Assembly: GCA_965226095.1 (NCBI GenBank)
Contig: OZ245336.1
Coordinates: forward strand, 124,001-188,000
DNA: 64,000 bases
Direction: 5' to 3'
Origin: JANQSP01 sp965226095
GTDB taxonomy: Bacteria > Bdellovibrionota > Bdellovibrionia > Bdellovibrionales > UBA1609
A program made the position numbers and the translations under genes. Numbering within the stretch: position 1 is the stretch's first letter; every line of letters starts with the position of its first letter. Below are positions 53,627 to 61,847 of the stretch, in pieces. The notes beneath the pieces are model-generated. The model worked only from the letters and a program-made list of their open reading frames with translations, did not search any database and was not told the origin of the DNA.

Positions 53627-55192
53627 TTAATTAGTAAATACCGCTGGGCAGAGAGAACCTTTAAAGTCAGGTTGGAATCTTTCGTTTTGCAAACTATATG
53701 TTCTAAGCAATTCTGAGATCCTCTCTCTTTCTAACTCTTTTTCCATAGCTTGTAAATGAGAGAGTTGAACAATAGTAAAGCCTTGAAGATCACTTCTCAT
53801 TTTCTTTAATGTCTCTTTTTTACCTATACGATCTTCCACATACTCCACTACCTCTTTAAGAGAATCGAGCTTGGCAGTCGCAAAACCAAAAAGATTACTT
53901 TTCATTACCTCTTTTACAGCTTCCCTATCTCCTATATACTTTTCCACATACTCCACTACCTCTTTAAGAGAATCGAGCTTGGCTCTGGAAAAAGCTTGAA
54001 GATTACTTTTCATTGCCTCTTTTACAGCTTCTTCTCCTATATACTCTTCCACATACTCCACTACCTCTTTAAGAGAATCGAGCTTGGCAGTCGCAAAACC
54101 AAAAAGATTACTTTTCATTACCTCTTTTACAGCTTCCCTATCTCCAATGTAGTCTTCCACATACTCCACTACCTTTTTAAGAGAATCGAGCTTGGCAGTC
54201 GCAAAACCTTGAAGATTACTTTTCATTACCTCTTTTACAGCTTCCCTATCTCCTATGTAGTCTTCCACATACTTCACCACTTCTTTCAGTTCACTCAACT
54301 TGGCTCTGGAAAAAGCTTCCAGATTACTTTTCATTGCCTCTTTTACAGCTTTCCTATCTCCTATATACTTTTCCACATACTTCACCACTTTTTTAAGTTC
54401 ACTCAGTTTGGAATCAGAGAAGCCTCTTAGATTACTTCTCATCACCGCTCTCACTGCTTCTTCTCCTATATACTCTTCCACATACTCCACTACCTCTTTA
54501 AGAGAATCGAGCTTGGCTATAGCAAAACCAAAAAGATTGCTTCTCATCACCGCTCTCACTGCTTCTTCTCCTATATACTCTTCCACATACTTCACTACCT
54601 TTTTAAGAGAATCGATCTTGGCTATAGAAAAAGATTGAAGATTACTTTTCATTGCCTCTTTTACAGCTTCCCTATCTCCTATGTAGTCTTCCACATACTT
54701 CACAACTCTTCTTATCTCTTCTGGATCTCCTTTTTGAAAACCACTTAAAGATCTTCTTAGTCTATTTGTAATACCCTCTGAACCTAAATACTCCTCAAAA
54801 AAAGACACCCTGTTTATAAAAGATGTGAAAGGCATTGTATTAAAATAAGATACTGATTTAATCCTCTTTATAGTATCTCCTCTTCCTATTCTCTGGCTTA
54901 AAAACCTTAAAAACCCATGAGCATCCTCCACATTCCAACTCTTGGTGCTTTTTGTAATTCTCTCCTTCCACCTTACACCCATTTGTTCTATGTTTTCTGT
55001 TCCTAATTCTTCCGTTGCAAAATGAATAAAAACCTCTCCAGCAGAGGAAAAAGTCTTTTTAATTTGTATTTGTTCTAAAGCAGGAGCTTCAGCTCCATAC
55101 ACTTGTGGGAGGTTTATTAAGGCCAGCCATAGACTGGAAAACAGAAACATCTTTATAGATGTTAAAAAGAAATAAGGAAATTTCAGAAACAT
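53627..55192 (-). CDS. secreted 35/36-residue helical-repeat protein
   Basis: A 521-aa protein with a signal peptide (hydrophobic run SIKMFLFSSLWLALINL, cleavage near VYGA/EAP). After an N-terminal region of ~140 aa come about ten tandem units of 35 or 36 residues with consensus AKLDSLKEVVEYVEDYIG, (DR)EAVKEVMKSNL, xGF. Two helices per unit are likely, giving a solenoid. Variation concentrates at a few positions (Q/F/E before xF, ATAK versus SRAK). The DNA units are nearly identical (105/108 bp), so array length is probably unstable. A palindromic operator-like site lies 53 bp upstream of the start. No family recognised. Confidence 0.82.
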   Translation of the reverse strand: MFLKFPYFFLTSIKMFLFSSLWLALINLPQVYGAEAPALEQIQIKKTFSSAGEVFIHFATEELGTENIEQMGVRWKERITKSTKSWNVEDAHGFLRFLSQRIGRGDTIKRIKSVSYFNTMPFTSFINRVSFFEEYLGSEGITNRLRRSLSGFQKGDPEEIRRVVKYVEDYIGDREAVKEAMKSNLQSFSIAKIDSLKKVVKYVEEYIGEEAVRAVMRSNLFGFAIAKLDSLKEVVEYVEEYIGEEAVRAVMRSNLRGFSDSKLSELKKVVKYVEKYIGDRKAVKEAMKSNLEAFSRAKLSELKEVVKYVEDYIGDREAVKEVMKSNLQGFATAKLDSLKKVVEYVEDYIGDREAVKEVMKSNLFGFATAKLDSLKEVVEYVEEYIGEEAVKEAMKSNLQAFSRAKLDSLKEVVEYVEKYIGDREAVKEVMKSNLFGFATAKLDSLKEVVEYVEDRIGKKETLKKMRSDLQGFTIVQLSHLQAMEKELERERISELLRTYSLQNERFQPDFKGSLCPAVFTN

Positions 55193-55244
55193 AATATTAC
55201 TTTTTTAACATACACTAGAATACATACATAGAGTTTTAAAAGAT

Positions 55245-55263
55245 CTGTGAAAATATTTCACAG
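55245..55263. promoter_or_regulatory. operator-like palindrome, site 4
   Basis: CTGTGAAAATATTTCACAG: perfect 8-bp arms CTGTGAAA/TTTCACAG around ATA. Lies about 53 bp upstream of the repeat-protein start, same arm-spacer layout as the sites at 25.7-25.9 kb. Confidence 0.65.
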
Positions 55264-55274
55264 GTGAGAATATT

Positions 55275-57158
55275 TTAGTCAGTTTTAAAAAAGGATTTTT
55301 GTACTCTGGCTTGTTCTTTAAACATTTGCCAACCGGAAATATATTTGGCGCCAGTTAATAAAGCATATTCTTTCCCAGGTGAATCCTCCGTATAATTCAG
55401 ATCCACAACCAGCTTGGGTTTCCAGGAAGAGGGGGGAAATAAACAATCCTTCATACGACTGCGGCCAACTGCCCAAATAACACATTGAGGAGATTGTTTT
55501 TCAGTTTCTTCATTGCCAGATTGTTTACTCAAATAAGAATCTTTTTTTCCAGGACGAGCAGAATAAAAATCTGCCAGTGGTAGTTTAGCCTTTAAAATCT
55601 TTTTTAAGCCTCCTCCTCCCCACACAGCCACTGAACCTTTTGGTACTGATTTCAACAAAAGTTTTAATCCCTGCCCATCCGTACTAAAACCATGCCACTG
55701 ACCTCTTCTTAAGTTCATGGTATTTACAGACTCCCCCTCCTTCGCACACATGTCCAACTCATCACATAATTGAAAAGCTTTTTTCTTTAAAGGGGAAGTA
55801 ATAGCACAAAAAACCAATCCCAACTCCTGTAAAAAATTTAAATTCTTTTTTGTAAACTCTTCTTCAGATAACGGAATTTTAACAAATAACATATTTTGTT
55901 TTGCACAATCTCTTCGATATTCCACAGGACTGGCAGAATGTTTTATAGGATCACCTAAAACAGCACCAAATTTATTTTCCAATGTCTCACCTGAAAAATT
56001 AAAACAATTTATCAGGTGTTCATATAAATAAGGTTGATCTTTTACTCCTATAAGAGATTCTCTAATAAAATGTAATTTCATCCGAGAACCAAATAGTTGA
56101 CGATACCATCGCCACCGACCATCAGAAGACATAGGTAGAAAGGAACGATGAGTAGAATCTTTCAAAAACCAACGATGACCTATTAAAAGCTCTTCTAAAT
56201 TATAAATTGATACTGCTAATTTATAATGATGTGCTTTTTGCTTCATAAGATTTTTTATACTAACTTTCAAATCATCATTTCTTTGGTGTAAAGATAAAAT
56301 AGCTGGAACATTCGGTGGTTGATCTTTTTTTTCCAGCGGCCAATCCCAAAGCACCGAAGACAACTCCTGCTTTAAAAATACAGAATTTTCAGACCTTCTA
56401 AAGCTTAAAATTAATTTTTCTTTGGGAATAACATTTAAAAGATTATTTAATTGTTTATCTGACCAATCATCATCCCTTAATTCAAAAAAACAAAAAACCC
56501 ACTTCAATCTTTTATCAATAAATTCTTCCCACTTCTTTTTATCTACTGGCAAAGATTGCTCATTAAGAGTAATGATGACTTTTTTTATTTTCTGTTCATT
56601 AAAAACAGAAAGTTCTTTATAAAAAAAAAGTTTCTCCGGACTATTTAATTCAAAATCCCATTCTGGTAAAACAAAACTTTCATCAGTAAATTTCTGATAC
56701 CATTTTTGTCGATCCTTATAAAGAGACATATATTCCTCATAAGGCAACAATTTGAAATTTAATCGTGGACGATCTAAAAATATCCTACCTTGTGAATCTG
56801 TTTCCCGCATTAAATGAATAATTTTACAATTGGATAAATCATTTACCAATTGCCTTTCCTCTAACTTTATTTTTTCTTCATAAAATCCTTTCAAACCAAA
56901 ACCGGCACCTAAAGCAATAAATACCGGATGAGATATATCTTTATATTTACAAATCAATTGATATAAAATGTCTTTTTCGTTTTTACGAAAAATGTTTGCT
57001 TGAATTAAAGAAGCAATAGTCTTTCCAGTTTGTTTTTCTATTTCTCGGTCCAAATCTATGAACAGAGCTGTTTTTTTATGTTGAATAAAAAGTTTTTCCA
57101 ATTTTTTTAACCAGATTGTTTTCCCAACACCTCTATGACCAATAATTAAATAGATCAT
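55275..57158 (-). CDS. aroKDE: trifunctional shikimate kinase / 3-dehydroquinase / shikimate dehydrogenase fusion
   Basis: 627 aa from the ATG at 57158, which overlaps the aroA stop (ATGA). AroK domain, ~1-165: Walker A GHRGVGKT (7-14), then FIDLDREIEKQTG and LGAG. AroD-like type I domain, ~185-385: ELR (226-228), LILSFRR, His291 in LSLHQRND and Schiff-base Lys313 in YKLAVSI, so both catalytic residues seem kept though the domain is very divergent. AroE domain, ~395-627: GDPIKHSASP (402-411), SPLKKKAF with catalytic Lys458, VNTMN, STDGQG with Asp494, and GGGG at 514-517. It supplies three shikimate steps. With aroB and aroA upstream the order B-A-K-D-E equals that of AROM. Confidence 0.85.
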   Translation of the reverse strand: MIYLIIGHRGVGKTIWLKKLEKLFIQHKKTALFIDLDREIEKQTGKTIASLIQANIFRKNEKDILYQLICKYKDISHPVFIALGAGFGLKGFYEEKIKLEERQLVNDLSNCKIIHLMRETDSQGRIFLDRPRLNFKLLPYEEYMSLYKDRQKWYQKFTDESFVLPEWDFELNSPEKLFFYKELSVFNEQKIKKVIITLNEQSLPVDKKKWEEFIDKRLKWVFCFFELRDDDWSDKQLNNLLNVIPKEKLILSFRRSENSVFLKQELSSVLWDWPLEKKDQPPNVPAILSLHQRNDDLKVSIKNLMKQKAHHYKLAVSIYNLEELLIGHRWFLKDSTHRSFLPMSSDGRWRWYRQLFGSRMKLHFIRESLIGVKDQPYLYEHLINCFNFSGETLENKFGAVLGDPIKHSASPVEYRRDCAKQNMLFVKIPLSEEEFTKKNLNFLQELGLVFCAITSPLKKKAFQLCDELDMCAKEGESVNTMNLRRGQWHGFSTDGQGLKLLLKSVPKGSVAVWGGGGLKKILKAKLPLADFYSARPGKKDSYLSKQSGNEETEKQSPQCVIWAVGRSRMKDCLFPPSSWKPKLVVDLNYTEDSPGKEYALLTGAKYISGWQMFKEQARVQKSFFKTD

Positions 57159-58408
57159 GGATTTATCCCTGTAAGTGACCAAAAATCCGGAAAACTTTTA
57201 TTCACCACTTCTGGGTTTAAAATTTTTACAGGTAAGCCGGCTTCTTTTAAAACCGCACCCGCCATAGCCAAACGATGATCTTCCTTTGGATTAAATAAAA
57301 TTTCATCTTTATAACCCCAATCATTTTCTTTAATAGGAATACCCTCTATAATTAGACCATCTTCCAAAATCTTTGTTTTTCTATCTACCAAATTTAACAA
57401 ATCGGCTATTTGTTGAATACGATTAGATTCTTTATAAACCAAATGTGGAGCACCATAGAGTTTACTCGTGCCATTAGCCAAAGAACACAGTACAGCCAGT
57501 ACAGGAAACAAGTCCGGACAGTTGTTCATGTTCCATTCAATAGGTTTTAAGTTTTCAATCATTCCATGTATTTTCAATTTGCCTTCTGTTTGTTCTATAC
57601 TCACACCCATATCTTTTAAAATTTCAGGAAAAACAAAATCAGGTTGTAAACTTTTATTTGGCCAGCCAGTGATGCAAAGTTCTCCATTTATTACTGCCAA
57701 AGCAGATAAAGCAAACAAACAACTCATATCTTGTTCCGGTTGATAAGATATTTTTCTTATCTCCTGATGAGCAGGAATGTGATACTCATTTTCTCCTTCA
57801 TCAATATGCATTCCTAAACTCCTTAGAAAAGATAAAGTCATTTGAAAATAAGACGCAGAAGACATTTTATCTTCTATTTTTAAAAATAGAGGATAAGAAA
57901 GCTTCCAACTGTTTAAAAGCACTGCCGAAGCAAACTGACTGGATCTGTTGCCAGACACATGAAGAGCATCACCTAATATATGCCAACCTGTACTTTTGAT
58001 CTTTATAGAATTTTCTTCAATGTGTGTTTCACAACCTAATTGATTTAAAAGAGATTTTAATTCCTTCATGGGACGATTAAATAGAGATGCACTTCCTTTT
58101 AAAGTGACATTCATTTTCTCCCTGGCACATCTTAAAGCCAAAAAACGCAAAACAGCCCCTCCATGATGACAATTGATAACATGATGACTGGTTTCTGATT
58201 CATTTATAGATTCATTTTTATTATAAATTTTCAATTGATCAGTAGAAGATAAACTTTTTAAACCCTGTTTCATATAATAAACATCTTTGCAATCCTGAAA
58301 TTTATCATTTCCTTTAATTTGAAAGTTTGGAAAATAACTTTTTACAATCAAAGCTCTCAATAATAAAGACTTTGAATCAGGACCAGAGCCTAAAAAATAA
58401 AACGACAT
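57155..58408 (-). CDS. aroA: 3-phosphoshikimate 1-carboxyvinyltransferase (divergent)
   Basis: A 417-aa EPSP synthase. Motifs: GPDSKSLLLRALIV (SKS-x-x-x-RAL), GGAVLRFLALRC, FNRPMKELKSLLNQLG, GNRSSQFASAVLL (G-x-x-SSQ), EDHRLAMAGAVL, and a final KSFPDFWSL. It is more divergent than most: the conserved G-G-A-G/T-x-x-R segment reads HGGAVLR. It converts shikimate-3-P and PEP to EPSP. Stop overlaps the aroKDE start; about 38 bases follow aroB. Confidence 0.9.
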   Translation of the reverse strand: MSFYFLGSGPDSKSLLLRALIVKSYFPNFQIKGNDKFQDCKDVYYMKQGLKSLSSTDQLKIYNKNESINESETSHHVINCHHGGAVLRFLALRCAREKMNVTLKGSASLFNRPMKELKSLLNQLGCETHIEENSIKIKSTGWHILGDALHVSGNRSSQFASAVLLNSWKLSYPLFLKIEDKMSSASYFQMTLSFLRSLGMHIDEGENEYHIPAHQEIRKISYQPEQDMSCLFALSALAVINGELCITGWPNKSLQPDFVFPEILKDMGVSIEQTEGKLKIHGMIENLKPIEWNMNNCPDLFPVLAVLCSLANGTSKLYGAPHLVYKESNRIQQIADLLNLVDRKTKILEDGLIIEGIPIKENDWGYKDEILFNPKEDHRLAMAGAVLKEAGLPVKILNPEVVNKSFPDFWSLTGINP

Positions 58409-58446
58409 ATTCTTATCTCTTAATTAGTACAACAATCACGTAAGTT

Positions 58447-59526
58447 TTATTCACTACAAATTCTTTGTCGACAGATTTCCTTAAGAATTTGTGAAATAGA
58501 AACCGTTTTTATAAAAACATCACCTGGTTTTTTAATAAAAATAAAATTAATTTTTTCACTGCTTATTCTTTTTTTATCCTGCAACAAAAGTGTTTTTAAT
58601 TTATTAGAAGGTATACTTTTTAAATACCCTGATAACATAACCTGATACTGAAACAAAAAAGAAATTTGCTTTAAAAAAGCAGGAGATAAAGAAAACAACC
58701 TATGACTCCACTGAAAAGCAAACACCATTCCATAAAATACTGCTACACCATGAGGTATTTGAAAGTAAGATTCCAAAACATGACCTAGTGTATGACCGAA
58801 ATTCAACTTTTGCCTGATTCCTTTTTTCTCAAACGGATCTTGCTTGATGATTTTTAGTTTTGCAGAAATAGCCTGAGGTAAAAACTCCCACATTTCTTGT
58901 TTAGAAAGTAAACTATTTTTAGATTTCTGAATATCCCAATGAGAATTTTTATGTATTACCTTTATTAATTTTTGATAAAAACTTCCCCCAGAAATCAAAG
59001 CCATCTTTATCAATTCCCCTTGAGCAGACTGTCGATCCGCTAAAGATAAAGAACTTAATAAATTTTTTACAATAAATACCGCTTTTGAAGAATGATAAGA
59101 ACCTAAAATATTTTTTACGGCTTTTACATTTAAAGCAGTTTTTCCTCCATGAGCAGAATCCATCATGGAAAGCCAGGTGCTTGGGATATTCACAAAAGGC
59201 ACTCCCCTATGATAAACAGAAGCTAAAAAACCTGTAAAGTCCCCCACACTGCCACCACCTAGACTGACAAAACCTTGTATGTGTTGCTGTCCTGCTAATT
59301 TTAAAACTTTTTGTACATGAGAATCAAAAGAAGAAAGTTCTTTTAACTGTTCCCCGGCAGACACATCATACACTAATTGATTTTTTAACCAGGACTTTAC
59401 TTGAGAAAGTTTCTTTAGTTTTTTATCACAAACAATAATAAAGGAATAAGAACCAATAACTTTTGAAAGAACTTTTTTAGAAGGTAATTTAACTGAAAAA
59501 GAAATCCCTTCTTTTAAATATTTCAT
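58447..59526 (-). CDS. aroB: 3-dehydroquinate synthase
   Basis: A 359-aa NAD- and metal-dependent enzyme making 3-dehydroquinate. GGGSVGDFTGFLASVYHRGVPFVNIPSTWLSMMDSAHGGKTALNV is the family core, then NILGSYHSSKAVF, QGELIKMALI with metal-ligand Glu, and FGHTLGHVLES with metal-ligand His. Its ATG overlaps the tig stop by four bases (ATGA), tying shikimate synthesis to tig expression. Confidence 0.95.
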   Translation of the reverse strand: MKYLKEGISFSVKLPSKKVLSKVIGSYSFIIVCDKKLKKLSQVKSWLKNQLVYDVSAGEQLKELSSFDSHVQKVLKLAGQQHIQGFVSLGGGSVGDFTGFLASVYHRGVPFVNIPSTWLSMMDSAHGGKTALNVKAVKNILGSYHSSKAVFIVKNLLSSLSLADRQSAQGELIKMALISGGSFYQKLIKVIHKNSHWDIQKSKNSLLSKQEMWEFLPQAISAKLKIIKQDPFEKKGIRQKLNFGHTLGHVLESYFQIPHGVAVFYGMVFAFQWSHRLFSLSPAFLKQISFLFQYQVMLSGYLKSIPSNKLKTLLLQDKKRISSEKINFIFIKKPGDVFIKTVSISQILKEICRQRICSE

Positions 59527-60794
59527 TTTTTATTTTGTTCAGATCCTTTAGAAGTATATATTAAATGAGCAATGACCTTTTCACGAATTAATAAATGCTT
59601 TACCTCTTCCACACTTTGTTTGGATTTTGTTTGTCTTAAATATTGTTGTGCATCCTGATCAGTAACTGACAACTGTAATACATCCGCTAATGCATAAATA
59701 AGATAGGACGAGCGAATAGTGAATAGCGCCTGTTTTTCCAATTCCTGCTCATTTTTTTTATTATATTCTATAATATCTTTTTCCTTCATACCCTGAGCTT
59801 TTAAATGATTAAACATATTGTGTTGTAATAATTGTTTTTGTTCCTGCAACACTGTTTCCGGCAATAATTCAATAGGGTATTCCTTTACTAGCTGTTCAAG
59901 AACCTGTTCTCTCTTGTTCTCATAAATAACTCGTTCTTTTTCCGTTGTCAGATAGTTTCTGATTTGTTTTTTTAATTCTTCCTCAGTTTTACATCCCATC
60001 TTTTGAAAAAAACTTTCATCTTTTTCCGGTAAAATTCTTTTCTTTATACCTATGAGTTTCATCGATAACTCTACATCTGCACCAGATAATTTTTGATCCA
60101 AACCTTCCTTTGAAAAAACACAGAAGATATTTTTTGTATCCCCCACAGACATACCCACAATCCCCTTTAACAAACCTTTAAGTGGAATATTTTTTGGCTC
60201 TTCCTTGATTTCCAGTACCGGCTTTTCAGTTAAAATTTTATTCAGTATATTAACTGTTTCTTTATCTGATTTTGGCGCTTTCCATTCCAATTCCACAATA
60301 TCATCCATCTGCACCACTCTGTTTTCTGTGACAGGCTCCAATTGAGCCCCAGCCATTCTTAAATTATAAATGGCCTTTTCCACTGCTTCCTCCGATACCT
60401 CCACTTTTTCCTCTTTGAGTTGCACTTTAAAATTTTTATCCACGGTAATAGCTGGATGAATCTCCAACAGAGCAGAGAAGTTAAAATCCTGACCAGATTC
60501 CAGGGGTTTTTTAAAATCAATTTTTGGGTCTCCCACTGGAGTGATTTGTTTTTCCAGCACTGCTTGTTTATAAAATGTATTAATTAAATTAATAGTTGTG
60601 TCTTTTTTCACTTCTGGCTGATAATGAGATTGAATATACTGCAAAGGTACTTTTCCCTTCCTAAATCCCTGTAAATTAACTTTTTTTTGCCATTTTCTAT
60701 AATTTTGATCCAGAATTTCTTGAACCTGGTCAGCCGATAACTGAATTTGCAGTTTTCGTTTCAAACCTTCTAACTTTGTTAACTCACATTTCAT
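59523..60794 (-). CDS. tig: trigger factor (ribosome-associated chaperone)
   Basis: A 423-aa protein from the ATG at 60794 (GGAGGAG upstream; an earlier in-frame ATG at 60848 lacks support). N-terminal ribosome-binding domain ends with the loop LQGFRKGKVPLQYI. A PPIase-like middle (~155-245) begins near VQMDDIVELEWKAP and is divergent. The C-terminal helical arms include EDESFFQKMGCKTEEELKKQIRNYLTTEKERVIYENKREQVLEQLV. It binds nascent chains at the exit tunnel. First gene of the tig-aroB-aroA-aroKDE operon. Confidence 0.95.
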   Translation of the reverse strand: MKCELTKLEGLKRKLQIQLSADQVQEILDQNYRKWQKKVNLQGFRKGKVPLQYIQSHYQPEVKKDTTINLINTFYKQAVLEKQITPVGDPKIDFKKPLESGQDFNFSALLEIHPAITVDKNFKVQLKEEKVEVSEEAVEKAIYNLRMAGAQLEPVTENRVVQMDDIVELEWKAPKSDKETVNILNKILTEKPVLEIKEEPKNIPLKGLLKGIVGMSVGDTKNIFCVFSKEGLDQKLSGADVELSMKLIGIKKRILPEKDESFFQKMGCKTEEELKKQIRNYLTTEKERVIYENKREQVLEQLVKEYPIELLPETVLQEQKQLLQHNMFNHLKAQGMKEKDIIEYNKKNEQELEKQALFTIRSSYLIYALADVLQLSVTDQDAQQYLRQTKSKQSVEEVKHLLIREKVIAHLIYTSKGSEQNKK

Positions 60795-60893
60795 CACTGA
60801 ATCTCCTCCTCTATAGTTTGCTCCTGACCTTTGTAAAAGAAAATGCAATGCAAAGCAAGAAGTTTCACCATGACTTTATGAAATGAAAGCTTT

Positions 60894-61847
60894 ATGCTAA
60901 TTGCATTTATGAAATTACTTTTACTGGGTTTATTTTTCCTATTCTCCAATTGCACTTCACTTCAATCAGATGATTCTACAAAATCTGAAAATATTGATCC
61001 AAAAGATCTTATGTTATTTGAAACAGCTTTTAAGGATTTGGGAGATGGATATTACACACGTGTCATTCCAATATTAAAAAAGATTAGTCAAAAATACCCA
61101 GGTTTCGATTTGGAATGGTTAGCTCTCTATAATCTCGCCAGTGCCTATAAAGAACTCAATCAATGTCAAAAAGCACAGGAAATTTACAAAAAGTTACCTG
61201 ACAAGACCAAAAAAAACCCACAACTCTTGCCACGCATTTTTCTTAATCTGGCCTATACTTATGAATGCCTTGGACAACCTGAACAAACTCTTATTGCTTT
61301 AAAAGAAGGCATGAAACTCTCTCATTATTTACCGGATGAATCACGTCTGGTGGAGTACCCCGCCCGATTGTCTCTTGCTTACTTTCGTATGAACGAACAA
61401 AAAATCGGAAAACAACTACAACAACAAACATATAACAACCTGGAAATCTTAAAAAAATCTTTTCGTATTACAGAGGCTACAGATACAAACTTTGCCAGAT
61501 ACTTCTATATCATGGGACGCTCCCATATTTCACCAGACCATATTCAATTAGAATCTTTTCTTAAAATAATGCATCATTATCAAATGTATCTAAGTCAATC
61601 CATGCTTTTATCTGCAGGAAAGTGGTCTGTTGAAGCTGAAAGAGAATTAGGGAGCTTATATAGAAAGATGTGGCTTCAATTAAAAAAACAAAAAAATAAA
61701 TCAATACACAATCAGGCAGTGCGAAAGGTACTGAATGAATTCAGAAGTATTGCCCGTAACGGGAAAAATAAAAACATATTAACTATCTATACAATTCTAA
61801 GAAAAAAAACAATGGACATTATAGCTAAACAAAGTTCAAAGAAATGA
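60894..61847 (+). CDS. TPR-repeat lipoprotein
   Basis: A 317-aa protein with a lipoprotein signal (KLLLLGLFFLFSNC, Cys near residue 20; a start at the second Met, 60909, is possible). The body has TPR-like pairs (DGYYTRVIPILKKISQKYPGFDLEWLALYNLASAYKELNQCQKAQEIYKKLP, LNLAYTYECLGQPEQTLIALKEGMKLS). Similar outer-membrane TPR lipoproteins assist envelope assembly. Its stop overlaps the gshA start by four bases. Confidence 0.8.
   Translation: MLIAFMKLLLLGLFFLFSNCTSLQSDDSTKSENIDPKDLMLFETAFKDLGDGYYTRVIPILKKISQKYPGFDLEWLALYNLASAYKELNQCQKAQEIYKKLPDKTKKNPQLLPRIFLNLAYTYECLGQPEQTLIALKEGMKLSHYLPDESRLVEYPARLSLAYFRMNEQKIGKQLQQQTYNNLEILKKSFRITEATDTNFARYFYIMGRSHISPDHIQLESFLKIMHHYQMYLSQSMLLSAGKWSVEAERELGSLYRKMWLQLKKQKNKSIHNQAVRKVLNEFRSIARNGKNKNILTIYTILRKKTMDIIAKQSSKK

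Noticed and set aside
54300..54638. Plus-strand open frames across the solenoid-repeat gene.
   Set aside because: They are repetitive only because the real gene on the other strand is repetitive.
53830..54690. Regularly spaced ~105-bp repeats, considered as a CRISPR-like array.
   Set aside because: The repeats are in-frame coding units of a secreted protein with no unique spacers; no cas genes are present.
53627..55192. Solenoid repeats considered as TALE-like DNA-binding repeats.
   Set aside because: Unit length and two-helix pattern are reminiscent, but the protein has a signal peptide, is acidic in the repeats, and lacks a clear base-specifying pair; only a loose analogy.
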